Part shown: positions 47,371-55,493 of the stretch, one piece after another
Numbering within the stretch: the stretch's first letter is position 1
Layout of the letters: each line of letters begins with the position of its first letter
Assembly: GCF_016679925.1 (NCBI RefSeq)
Contig: NZ_JAEQBW010000004.1
Span: forward strand, 248,001-312,000
Length of the DNA stretch: 64,000 nucleotides
Source: Marivirga aurantiaca
GTDB lineage: Bacteria > Bacteroidota > Bacteroidia > Cytophagales > Cyclobacteriaceae
Direction: 5' to 3'
Position numbers and translations under genes: made by a program
Notes under the pieces: generated by a model
Databases searched by the model: none
Seen by the model: only the letters and a program-made list of their open reading frames with translations
Told to the model about the DNA's origin: nothing

Positions 47371-50300
47371 TTGGATAATTCGTAAAGAAGTGACTCTAAA
47401 ACAGCATTCCTTTCCTCTCCTGAATGCATGTTGGTTATTCCTGGGCATGTTATAATATCAGCCGACTCAATGGGGACTTGATTACCATACAAATCAAAGC
47501 CCTTGCTGATTAAAGTGTCGTTACTCGAAGCATAATTAACAATAAAGTACCTTGCTTCAGGATAATAAAATCTAATGGTTTTAAGTTTACTAATACTATC
47601 TTCTATTAAATCAGTCCCTTTGAACATTAATTGTAAAATGGTTTTTTCTCCATACAGCTTTGCATCAATAAAATTAGACCCTGTTTGAATATCGGCTAGT
47701 TCAACCAATTCTCGTTGAGTAACATTGGAATATTTTACGCCATAACTAAACAAGATTGCTTTAATTGCTTCTTCTCCTAAAGCACCATAGACAATTGCCT
47801 GAAAAAATAATGGATGCCATACACTGATGTTTTGAAATTGACTATGTCTGTATTCTAATTCATAACCATAATGTTCAAAATGGCGAATAACGTTCTTATT
47901 TTTTGAGACCAAAGTATAAGGATAGCTATAGTCAATAACTTGTCCAGAATTCGCGTTTGGTGGATAAACGTTAAGGCCATCTAACCAAAGCTTTTGGTTA
48001 TGAAAGTGAGGTGTTTTGATAAAGCAATTTTTAAGTTTGGGTGGTTTTTGAATAAGAACATCTTGCCGTATACTTAGCCAATTGACCCAGCCATCCTCAT
48101 CTCCGCCTTTTCTGTAACTATTCAGCCCTAGCAACAGAGAATTAATTTCTTCCTTTAATAAGAAGGTTTCCTCTTCAATTGAATGAGCTTTAATACTATC
48201 CTTAATTAGTTCAACTGAAGTGTTTTTAATTATTAAGCTATCAAGTTCGTTAAAATGTGCTGATTTGAAATTATTTCGTTCTTTCAATTCAAAATTTGAG
48301 GTATAAATAGGGTCTGTTAGAAATTTAGTATAAATTGATTCTACGTCTTTCCATAAGATAACTTCGCAGTGATCTGTTTTTTCCCATTTTCTATCTTGTC
48401 TACCCAATACCTGAATTATTAGAGCAGCCATATATACTGGATATTCTTGTGACTCAAGATAAATCTTATTTAGCCTTGTAAGGCCAGAAGCTAGCCCTTC
48501 ATGATATTGCTCGAATGAAATGTCTGTATTAAAGAGTAATTTGGCCCATAGAAAAAAATTCTCTTTTTTTTCTTTTCTCTTTTCTTCTCTATGGCTTATA
48601 TTATGGAGAGCATAATAACTCCTTTCAAGTATGGCAATCGCGTCAAAATCGACTAACGAATTATTTTTAAAACAAATTGGATTTAAGCCATTGGAGGCGC
48701 TGGCGAATTGAGTTATAACAATTGTAGCATAATTTCCATTATTGAAGATATTTTTATAATCCGGATCGTCTTCTTTCATGAAACGATAAGAGTTCTTGTT
48801 TAAGAAAAATAAGTTAAGAACCTTACCTTGAATGCATATTTCGAAATGAATTTTATGCTTTGTAATTTTCAGCTCCTTCCAAATTTTTGAAAATACTAAT
48901 TCATTTTCATCATTAAAAAGCCCCTTTAGTTGACTAAATGTAGTTGCATAAATCAAATGAGTTTTAGATTTTGATTTTGTGGCCACAAAATCAAAGTAAG
49001 TGAAGAACCTTAAAAGCCTGTTATGCCTAATGTCAATTACTTTATCAAACTCATCTTCTTTTAGTAAATACCCGTTATTCTTTAAAAGTTTAAATAGGTT
49101 TATATATGAAGGCTGATGGTTATCATCAAGTGAGTAGTAGGAAATAGTAGTCTCTCTTAAGTCTTTTTTCCTTTCAATCTCTGATTTTATTACTTGTTTA
49201 TACTCTTCTGTCCAGTCTATAAAGTAATGTTGTTTTCTCAATTCAGAAATATCAAAATTATTAATATTTCTAGGAATCTGAAGAGTAGCACTTATACCCA
49301 TGACCAGGTTTTTCCTCGAAATCTGATCTATGATTTTTTCGGGTGTAGAGATTAATTGAGAATAGCTTAAGTTTACCCTTTTGTTTATTAATAAGTCTTC
49401 TTTTGAAGCCTCAATGAAGTTAAAGCTCCCTCTGTAAAATTTACTAATATTTGAATTGTTCTTTTGAGGTTGAATCCGGAAGAAGTATGGTGTTGTGGAA
49501 GAGAGGAAATTATAAATCTTGCCAGGTGAATCATCGTTATGCTTACTCCAGATATCATTAATAATGAAGTTAAAATAGCTTTCCCCCTTTTTGTCATGGA
49601 TTTTCTTTAAGCAAGTAATTAAACTACTAATAGTTGATGTAAAAACCCTGAAAAAGACATTTGAATATATACCACTATTATGATTGGAGATCAAAAAGTT
49701 ATCTTGATCAGGTATTTGTTCTAAATAGTAACCTCTCTTCAAAAAATCTTTAGTTGAATGAAAAGCCGAGTTAAGGGTTTCAGGTCTATCTAAATTACTA
49801 ATAAAATAATGACGTTCCGGGAACTCAATATTATATTTCTTTAGCTTGGAGATAAACTTATCGCAAATTGAAGCTAACTCGTCATTAACTGCAGGGTTTC
49901 TTTGATTCCAGTCAATAAAGTCTTCTAAAAAAATAAAAATATTTCTTAACTCCTTTTCATCACTTATTTGATTAAGGATCCATCTATATGTAAAATCAAA
50001 TTCATCAATTATTATTATAAAATCCTTGAAACTCATTAGGCTGTGGACCCTATCTCCATCATAGGAGGGTTTCATAAGTTTCTGAATTGAAGCAACTAAA
50101 ATTTTCTCGTCTCCTTCTAAAAACCTTTTAATTGGAAATATTAGTCTTTTAGTATCTTCATCTAAAATGTAATTATTTTTTATGTGGTTGTAAATCCAGG
50201 ATGCATCGTCAGAGATAATAGAATAATCTTGTTCTTTATCATATTGTAAGAACCGTTGTACTTTTAAAAGGCGAGTTTTCAGGTTACGATGGATTTCTGG

Positions 50301-50597
50301 ATTATGATTAAATATTAGGGAATCCTTAATGGACCTTTGTAAGGTGTTATTTTTAATTAAATCTATAATATGATCTGGATTACTTTTTAAGTGAATACCT
50401 CTTTCACCTATATCGTTATAAAATTGCTTTGCTAACCCATTAAAATAGGTAGTGTAAATAATTTTTTGGTCAGGGGAATTATCCAATAGGTCGATTACAG
50501 CTTTTGTCTTGCCCATACCTGTAGGTGCGGGCACGAAAAATAATCCATTTTTATTCTTGCTAATAACATCAGCATAAACATCATATAATGTATTCAT
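47367..50597 (-). CDS. Superfamily 2 helicase with C-terminal PD-(D/E)XK-type nuclease motif
   Basis: The 1076-aa protein has Walker A PAPTGMGKT (about 23-31), a DEAD-type Walker B IIDEFD (196-201), a SATL motif III (436-439), a motif V-like segment TQFASASNGLN (629-639) and motif VI QVLGRQDR (729-736), so it is an ATP-driven nucleic acid translocase of the Cas3/DinG-like SF2 kind. Residues about 930-1076 have a helix with Glu (GALGEEA) followed by VELADIQTGSNFIDAKLY; the Asp at 969 and DAK at 978-980 match a PD-(D/E)XK nuclease core. No Fe-S cysteine cluster is evident. The downstream gene overlaps it by 4 bp. It is cargo of the Tn7-like element. Confidence 0.85.
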   Translation of the reverse strand: MNTLYDVYADVISKNKNGLFFVPAPTGMGKTKAVIDLLDNSPDQKIIYTTYFNGLAKQFYNDIGERGIHLKSNPDHIIDLIKNNTLQRSIKDSLIFNHNPEIHRNLKTRLLKVQRFLQYDKEQDYSIISDDASWIYNHIKNNYILDEDTKRLIFPIKRFLEGDEKILVASIQKLMKPSYDGDRVHSLMSFKDFIIIIDEFDFTYRWILNQISDEKELRNIFIFLEDFIDWNQRNPAVNDELASICDKFISKLKKYNIEFPERHYFISNLDRPETLNSAFHSTKDFLKRGYYLEQIPDQDNFLISNHNSGIYSNVFFRVFTSTISSLITCLKKIHDKKGESYFNFIINDIWSKHNDDSPGKIYNFLSSTTPYFFRIQPQKNNSNISKFYRGSFNFIEASKEDLLINKRVNLSYSQLISTPEKIIDQISRKNLVMGISATLQIPRNINNFDISELRKQHYFIDWTEEYKQVIKSEIERKKDLRETTISYYSLDDNHQPSYINLFKLLKNNGYLLKEDEFDKVIDIRHNRLLRFFTYFDFVATKSKSKTHLIYATTFSQLKGLFNDENELVFSKIWKELKITKHKIHFEICIQGKVLNLFFLNKNSYRFMKEDDPDYKNIFNNGNYATIVITQFASASNGLNPICFKNNSLVDFDAIAILERSYYALHNISHREEKRKEKKENFFLWAKLLFNTDISFEQYHEGLASGLTRLNKIYLESQEYPVYMAALIIQVLGRQDRKWEKTDHCEVILWKDVESIYTKFLTDPIYTSNFELKERNNFKSAHFNELDSLIIKNTSVELIKDSIKAHSIEEETFLLKEEINSLLLGLNSYRKGGDEDGWVNWLSIRQDVLIQKPPKLKNCFIKTPHFHNQKLWLDGLNVYPPNANSGQVIDYSYPYTLVSKNKNVIRHFEHYGYELEYRHSQFQNISVWHPLFFQAIVYGALGEEAIKAILFSYGVKYSNVTQRELVELADIQTGSNFIDAKLYGEKTILQLMFKGTDLIEDSISKLKTIRFYYPEARYFIVNYASSNDTLISKGFDLYGNQVPIESADIITCPGITNMHSGEERNAVLESLLYELSK

Positions 50598-50796
50598 CTA
50601 GGTTTGGTTAAAAATAAAGGAGAAGATGAGGTTTATTAATCGACGATCAATATATGAAAAATTACTAAAGGGAGTGAGATTTTTAGTAATTAATTGCTAT
50701 AGATATATTGGATGAATTCTCATCTGCTCCTTTTTTCCTATTGATATGCGAATACAATAAAGGGTATGAGCTTAATGAGACTTTAATCAATTGTAT

Positions 50797-50997
50797 CTAC
50801 TTCTCAGATGTAGTATCTAGCTTATCAACAAATTTAATGCTGATTAAGTCAATTAATTCTAAATCACCTGATTCTAATTCAATAAGGGCTTTAGTTTCGG
50901 TTACAAAATTACTTTGCAAATAAACAAAGCGATGAAAGTAACCTGTGTTATTGCTTTTATCACGAAATTTTATTTTAACCCTTCTTAGACTTTTCAT
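50797..50997 (-). CDS. Small 66-aa protein upstream of the helicase gene
   Basis: An ATG at 50997 opens a 66-codon frame with strand-rich, patterned sequence (KIKFRDKSNNTGYFHRFVYL, KALIELESGDLELIDLISIKF). The pattern resembles a small beta-barrel and the opposite-strand frame looks like a shadow. It precedes the helicase gene by 199 bp on the same strand and could be the first gene of that unit. No known family can be named. Confidence 0.5.
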   Translation of the reverse strand: MKSLRRVKIKFRDKSNNTGYFHRFVYLQSNFVTETKALIELESGDLELIDLISIKFVDKLDTTSEK

Positions 50998-51090
50998 CTT
51001 ATTTGTCTGCCTAATTTACTGCAAATATAAAATTAAAAATCATAATCCGCACAAATAGTCTGTGTCCTGGCTTTTTCTTCACAACTACTT
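50998..51090. promoter_or_regulatory. Divergent promoter region between the 66-aa ORF and the XRE gene
   Basis: This short AT-rich gap separates divergent genes. CACAA (51080-51084) and TTGTG (51095-51099) form a spaced dyad across the start of the regulator gene and may be its own operator; this is weak evidence. Confidence 0.35.
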
Positions 51091-51330
51091 TTGATTGTGG
51101 AAATACAAAAAAGGATCGGTATTCAAATAGCTAAAATACGAAGGCAAAAAGGTCTTACCCAAGAAGACTTAGCCGATCTTGCCGACATTCATCCTGACTA
51201 TATTGGAAAAATAGAAAGAGGAGAAAGATCTCCTTCTTTAATTCGATTTCTGAAGATACTTGACGCCCTTAAGTTTAGTTATAGTGAGTTTTTTAAAGAT
51301 TTCAAAGGAGGAATTGATAATCAGCCTTAA
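51091..51330 (+). CDS. XRE-family transcriptional regulator
   Basis: The 79-aa protein is a single lambda-repressor-like helix-turn-helix (IAKIRRQKGLTQEDLADL, IHPDYIGKIERGERSPSLI), of the size of controller proteins of restriction-modification and mobile elements. The start is TTG at 51091; a GTG at 51097 is an alternative. It lies 78 bp upstream of the TnsE-like gene and divergent from the helicase unit, so it may control either. Confidence 0.88.
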   Translation: MIVEIQKRIGIQIAKIRRQKGLTQEDLADLADIHPDYIGKIERGERSPSLIRFLKILDALKFSYSEFFKDFKGGIDNQP

Positions 51331-51408
51331 TAATTACATAGCGGGCCTTCAGTGATAAATAAAAAACTGTTTCTTTGCTTTTACAAAAGTTATTGAGATT
51401 TTAGCTGG

Positions 51409-53304
51409 ATGGATACCAAAAATACATTTAGTCCCCCCGAACTTGATAAAAAGAGTACTTACTGGATATCTGGAATAGGGCAGGTACAATTTAAAGGGGA
51501 GTCTATTTTAATTAAAATCATTCTCTACAAATTATCCGAGCTGATAAAACCTTCTGAATTTAAATTTGATATGAATCAGATTCCAGACTGGAAGCCGATT
51601 GTTCTTTGGATTGATGTTGGAATGATATCAGAAATAACCATCGGATGCTTTATTCACAAAACAAAAATTCTTCAACCTAAAAAGAATTTAAAGAAACTTA
51701 GAGTAACTAATCTAGGGTTAGAAGATGAAAAAGGTATCAGTGATTTTAAAGTAAAAAGCATTTATGATTTTCGAATAGAAGATATCAGAAAAGATAAAAA
51801 CGGTAAGATTATAACGCTTCCTTCTTATGGATTTCCATTTTCAAAATTGAAAAACCTACCTTGTTTGCACTATATCAATCGTGAGAAATGTAAACTGTAT
51901 GTCTTTCCATGTATTGAAGTCATTCGGTTCTATTTTTTCACTTCATCTGATTTAGCTTACTTACTTTGTGGACATTTTCTAAAAGAACATATATTGGTGA
52001 ATCAACGATTGACTACGACTTATAAAAATGCTAAATACGATGGTTCGGATTTCATTCAATTGTCAAGGAATGTACCCGGGGAAGATGTGCTGACTGTCGG
52101 AAGAATATACTTATACGAAAAAGCACTTAGGGCCGCTAATATGATAAGAAATTCTATTTTTAGTAGCTACTCTGAGGGAGACGGAGGTTATCCAAAAAGC
52201 TTTTTTCCATTTGATGATAGTAGTAACTTGGAGATCAATACTATTGAAATGGGTGTTATAAAAGTTGAAGGGCCTTACAAAGGCTATTCAGTAGAGTTTG
52301 TTTCTAAAATTGTTAATTGTGATTATAAATTTATTCAAGAAGGATTTGAATGGTATAGAGATAATGATAATTCAAAAGCAGATCAAACTAATGCCGATAA
52401 AAGAAAAGGGCCAAAGCATGAAATTCCTCCTGAAGACACTAATGAGCTAAACATTAGACGATCCCATCAACCATATAATCCATCTAAGAGAAAGAAGAAA
52501 CTTAATTTAACGAGTTCAAGATTTAAGGGTGCGCCAGATTTAAATAGCCTAAAATATAATTATAAAACTGAACAAAAAACTGTAACAGATAATGGAATTT
52601 TCCAGCAAGAAGACTCTAATGAAGAAACCCTTAATCCAGGAATCTCAGGAGACTCAAAAGCTGGTTCTGCTACTATAGCAGATTCACCGCCAACTAAAAA
52701 AGAGTCAGATAAAGAAAGAAAGCTAAGAGAAGATAGGCAAAGCTATATACTGTTTTTTAATCAGTTGGCTGAGAGGTTTACTGAAGATTCCAACCTTGAG
52801 ATAAGTACATATAGTTTGTTTTTTGATGAAAAGAAGTGGGGAAATGAGCCTATAACAGAAAAAATGCGAAAGTTTTCCACAGGCCATAAAAAATTAAATC
52901 AAAAAAAAAGACAGCCAAAATATGTGTGGGAAGGAAAAAGAGAAGTGAAATTTATAGAAATCCAGATAAAAAGCTCCACAAGATTTTATTATTTATTTGA
53001 TGTCATACAAAGACAAGGAACAGCAGATCCTCCCACTTTACTCTTTCTAATCAATAATTCAGATTACAAATTAATATCAAAAAGGTTATTTCAAGAAATA
53101 TTTCTTTTTTTTACTAATAAGAGAAAAATAGCTGTGCCAAAGGATGAATTGCGCCATCTAGAATGGAGTACCTTCAAAAGGGAGTTTGTAATAAGGAGAG
53201 TAGATAAAGATGCAAAAGAAGATAGTATGGAGGAGATTAAAACCTTTAAACCTGCTGAGCAGACCTATATGAAAATTTATGAAGTAATTAAGAATAAAAT
53301 ATGA
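51409..53304 (+). CDS. tnsE: TnsE-like transposition protein
   Basis: The 631-aa protein resembles Tn7 TnsE by comparison from memory: an N-terminal domain with CKLYVFPCIEVIRFYFF and DLAYLLC matching the TnsE segment around its PQLELARSLF, a central basic and polar linker (about 325-440, low complexity), and a C-terminal domain (about 440-631) where FIEIQIKSSTRFYYLFDVIQ corresponds to the TnsE strand ending in LLEVDASDG. TnsE directs Tn7 to replicating DNA, chiefly conjugating plasmids, by binding 3' recessed ends and the sliding clamp. It is about 90 residues longer than Tn7 TnsE and is divergent in orientation from tnsABC. The identification is distant-homology inference. Confidence 0.65.
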   Translation: MDTKNTFSPPELDKKSTYWISGIGQVQFKGESILIKIILYKLSELIKPSEFKFDMNQIPDWKPIVLWIDVGMISEITIGCFIHKTKILQPKKNLKKLRVTNLGLEDEKGISDFKVKSIYDFRIEDIRKDKNGKIITLPSYGFPFSKLKNLPCLHYINREKCKLYVFPCIEVIRFYFFTSSDLAYLLCGHFLKEHILVNQRLTTTYKNAKYDGSDFIQLSRNVPGEDVLTVGRIYLYEKALRAANMIRNSIFSSYSEGDGGYPKSFFPFDDSSNLEINTIEMGVIKVEGPYKGYSVEFVSKIVNCDYKFIQEGFEWYRDNDNSKADQTNADKRKGPKHEIPPEDTNELNIRRSHQPYNPSKRKKKLNLTSSRFKGAPDLNSLKYNYKTEQKTVTDNGIFQQEDSNEETLNPGISGDSKAGSATIADSPPTKKESDKERKLREDRQSYILFFNQLAERFTEDSNLEISTYSLFFDEKKWGNEPITEKMRKFSTGHKKLNQKKRQPKYVWEGKREVKFIEIQIKSSTRFYYLFDVIQRQGTADPPTLLFLINNSDYKLISKRLFQEIFLFFTNKRKIAVPKDELRHLEWSTFKREFVIRRVDKDAKEDSMEEIKTFKPAEQTYMKIYEVIKNKI

Positions 53305-53555
53305 GTAACGATCAAGTAAAAATTAAATTAAAAGGCTTTAATGTATCCAAGAATGACTTTGAGGAAAAATACAATGTACAACTTTCCGATATTGAATGGG
53401 GAATAATTGCAAAAAAAATCAATTCATCATGGGAAGAACATATTCAGGAAGTGAGGCTTCTTGCTTTTAAGCACATTAGAGCAGCAATGAATGATATAGG
53501 GTATACTCCTTCTTTGGAAGGGAAAGATATTAGCTTTAAATCTACAGATTCTTAA
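53301..53555 (+). CDS. Small protein coupled to the TnsE-like gene
   Basis: This 84-aa protein overlaps the preceding stop codon (ATGA), so it is translated with the TnsE-like gene. It is mostly helical with charged residues (FEEKYNVQLSDIEWGIIAKK, EEHIQEVRLLAFKHIRAAM) and I know no family. Its end overlaps the convergent tniQ gene by 14 bp. A role as TnsE partner is inferred from coupling. Confidence 0.7.
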   Translation: MSNDQVKIKLKGFNVSKNDFEEKYNVQLSDIEWGIIAKKINSSWEEHIQEVRLLAFKHIRAAMNDIGYTPSLEGKDISFKSTDS

Positions 53556-54612
53556 TGTGCGGACTTAAGCTCTTATAAGAAGGGAGGTACTTTAAGGTTG
53601 GGTATGCATGCTTCCAGTAGGTGTATTTTAACGTAAGGTTTTCATTTATCATTTTTGCAAACCAGTATGGTAGTTCCTTATTTTCAAAATAAAGGAAGTG
53701 ACTCATAATTTTAGATTCTTTACATGTTTCTACAAGCTCTTGTTGATCCAGGTTTAAAAGAAATATTGCTTTTTCCATTAAATTGGTTCTAACTTCAAGT
53801 GTTGTATTCCGCATCTCGAGTGTTCTGTTATTCCCTTTTTCTAATGGGACAAAGCCATATTTATCACTAATGAATTTATCGAAATTATAAATTCTTTGGA
53901 TGCGAGAGCTAAGAATCCTTAATAGCAAAAAAAGAACCTCAAAATGTAAATGAGAGTAATTTAAATTATTGGTATAGCCTTTATCTAAGTAGGACTCTAA
54001 TTGTTTTTGATTATCCAGTTCGATAGCAGAGCAATTGATCCTCTCGGAATCTCTAAGATCAAAGTCACAATTGTAGCAATAACAAAGCTCTTCTGTCACT
54101 ATTTTTTCTTTATTTCTAAAGTCTAATCTTAGAAAGGAAATAGGTAAATTACAGGAAGGGCAATTATCTCTTAATTTTATACCGCATTTGGTACAGACAG
54201 TAGAAATTATTAAACGCCATCTTTTCCTATAGTAAGGCTCCTTGTCATCAACAAAACAAGAACTACAGTACATTAAATGATTATTGTTCGTAAGTCTATG
54301 ATAGTGACCCCTGGTTAATATCCAGTTTTTTAAGGTCGGATCAGTCGTAAGTTTAGGGAAATAATCTGTGAGAACTAGGCTCTTTAAGGTTTCCTTACTT
54401 AAGAAAGTAATTTCTGTTAAACTATAAAGGAGATCGTCTTTTATGTAAAGATCAATGTCCCTTGTATCTATCTCTGTTCCTTTAAATAAAAACTTACAGA
54501 ATGTGTGATACTTTGTTTGAAATCGTTTAGAATACCTAAGCAGCCAACTGGTTAACAGTTCATCATTGAGTGGTTGTAAATGGACAGGCAACTTAGTGTT
54601 ATAAATACTCAC
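53542..54612 (-). CDS. tniQ: TniQ/TnsD-type target-site selector
   Basis: The 356-aa protein begins with LPVHLQPLNDELLTSWLLRY, the TniQ N-terminal signature, and carries zinc-knuckle cysteines at about 116/119 (CSSC), 140/143 (CTKC), 151/154 (CPSC) and 177-182 (CYCYNC). The C-terminal 150 residues probably read the target DNA. TniQ/TnsD proteins bind the attachment site and recruit TnsC; by position, this one is the best candidate for recognising comM. Its start overlaps tnsC by 4 bp. It is shorter than Tn7 TnsD (508 aa). Confidence 0.9.
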   Translation of the reverse strand: MSIYNTKLPVHLQPLNDELLTSWLLRYSKRFQTKYHTFCKFLFKGTEIDTRDIDLYIKDDLLYSLTEITFLSKETLKSLVLTDYFPKLTTDPTLKNWILTRGHYHRLTNNNHLMYCSSCFVDDKEPYYRKRWRLIISTVCTKCGIKLRDNCPSCNLPISFLRLDFRNKEKIVTEELCYCYNCDFDLRDSERINCSAIELDNQKQLESYLDKGYTNNLNYSHLHFEVLFLLLRILSSRIQRIYNFDKFISDKYGFVPLEKGNNRTLEMRNTTLEVRTNLMEKAIFLLNLDQQELVETCKESKIMSHFLYFENKELPYWFAKMINENLTLKYTYWKHAYPTLKYLPSYKSLSPHIKNL

Positions 54613-55493
54613 AGCAATGGCATTTTCTTTTTTTCATCTGGGTGTTGGATATTGCTATTTTCTATCACTTGAAGTGTAATTTTTTCGATTCCAAGATCAA
54701 TTGCTTTAATTGCTGACTTCTGGATTACATTACATATCTCTCCTATATTTCCATTTGTCAATGAGATTATTTTAGTGGCAATCTCTCTTTGGAACAAATC
54801 AGATTTTTCCCTCAACGGCAGAATTTTTTCGTAGCTATTAAGAAATTTTATATACTCCTTATCAAGTCTCCACCTTTCAAGTGGCACAGTTTCAAACCTG
54901 CTGGACATTTGAGGATCAGATTGAAAAACATGAAAAGCATCTTTTGTACCCACCGCAATGATAGAAATACTAAGTATGTTGGATAGCGATTTAATTGCAT
55001 TAAGAAAGATTTGCTTTTTAGTGCTATTGCCAGTTAATAAATGATGTATTTCATCTATTATTAAGATCTTGATATCAAGCATCTGAAATGCGTTTACAAC
55101 CTGATCAAACAGAACTTCCGGCTTATGATTAGATCTGAAAGGAACTAAGAGCTTACGAAGAATTTGCTGGTAGAATCTTTTTTCGTCAGGCAAAGGTGGG
55201 GATTCTACCATTAAAACTTTTTGTCTTACTTCTTCAGTCTTTTCATCAAAGTAGAGCAAATGGTTCTTAGCAAACCTATCAATAATAACAGTTTTCCCAT
55301 TGTTGCTTGAACCCACTAATAGAATGTCTGGCATTCGTGTAGTACGTGGCGTTAGGACAAGATCTTCAAATTGGTCCAGAACTTCTTGTGCTCGAGTGTA
55401 TCCTATCCACTTATAACCTTTAATGAATTGTTTCCTTTCTTCATTACTTTTTTGAGTAATATTGATACTACTGTTTTCTACTTGATCCATCAT
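54609..55493 (-). CDS. tnsC: TnsC/TniB-type AAA+ transposition ATPase
   Basis: The 294-aa protein has Walker A GSSNNGKT (61-68) and Walker B ILIIDEIHHL (143-152, Asp147-Glu148). Sensor residues lie in IIAVGTKDA. It lacks the long extensions of Tn7 TnsC (555 aa) and is closer to TniB/TnsC of Tn5053- and type V-K CAST-like systems. It links target-bound TniQ to the transposase and gives target immunity. Its start lies 26 bp inside the tnsB gene. Confidence 0.93.
   Translation of the reverse strand: MMDQVENSSINITQKSNEERKQFIKGYKWIGYTRAQEVLDQFEDLVLTPRTTRMPDILLVGSSNNGKTVIIDRFAKNHLLYFDEKTEEVRQKVLMVESPPLPDEKRFYQQILRKLLVPFRSNHKPEVLFDQVVNAFQMLDIKILIIDEIHHLLTGNSTKKQIFLNAIKSLSNILSISIIAVGTKDAFHVFQSDPQMSSRFETVPLERWRLDKEYIKFLNSYEKILPLREKSDLFQREIATKIISLTNGNIGEICNVIQKSAIKAIDLGIEKITLQVIENSNIQHPDEKKKMPLL

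Noticed and set aside
50708-50923. 71-aa plus-strand frame
   Set aside because: It is antisense to a better-patterned 66-aa minus-strand frame and has no coding character of its own.
53542-53555. Frame overlap as a sign of sequence error
   Set aside because: The convergent 3' ends of the 84-aa gene and tniQ overlap by 14 bp and both proteins end normally, so this is ordinary tail-to-tail packing.
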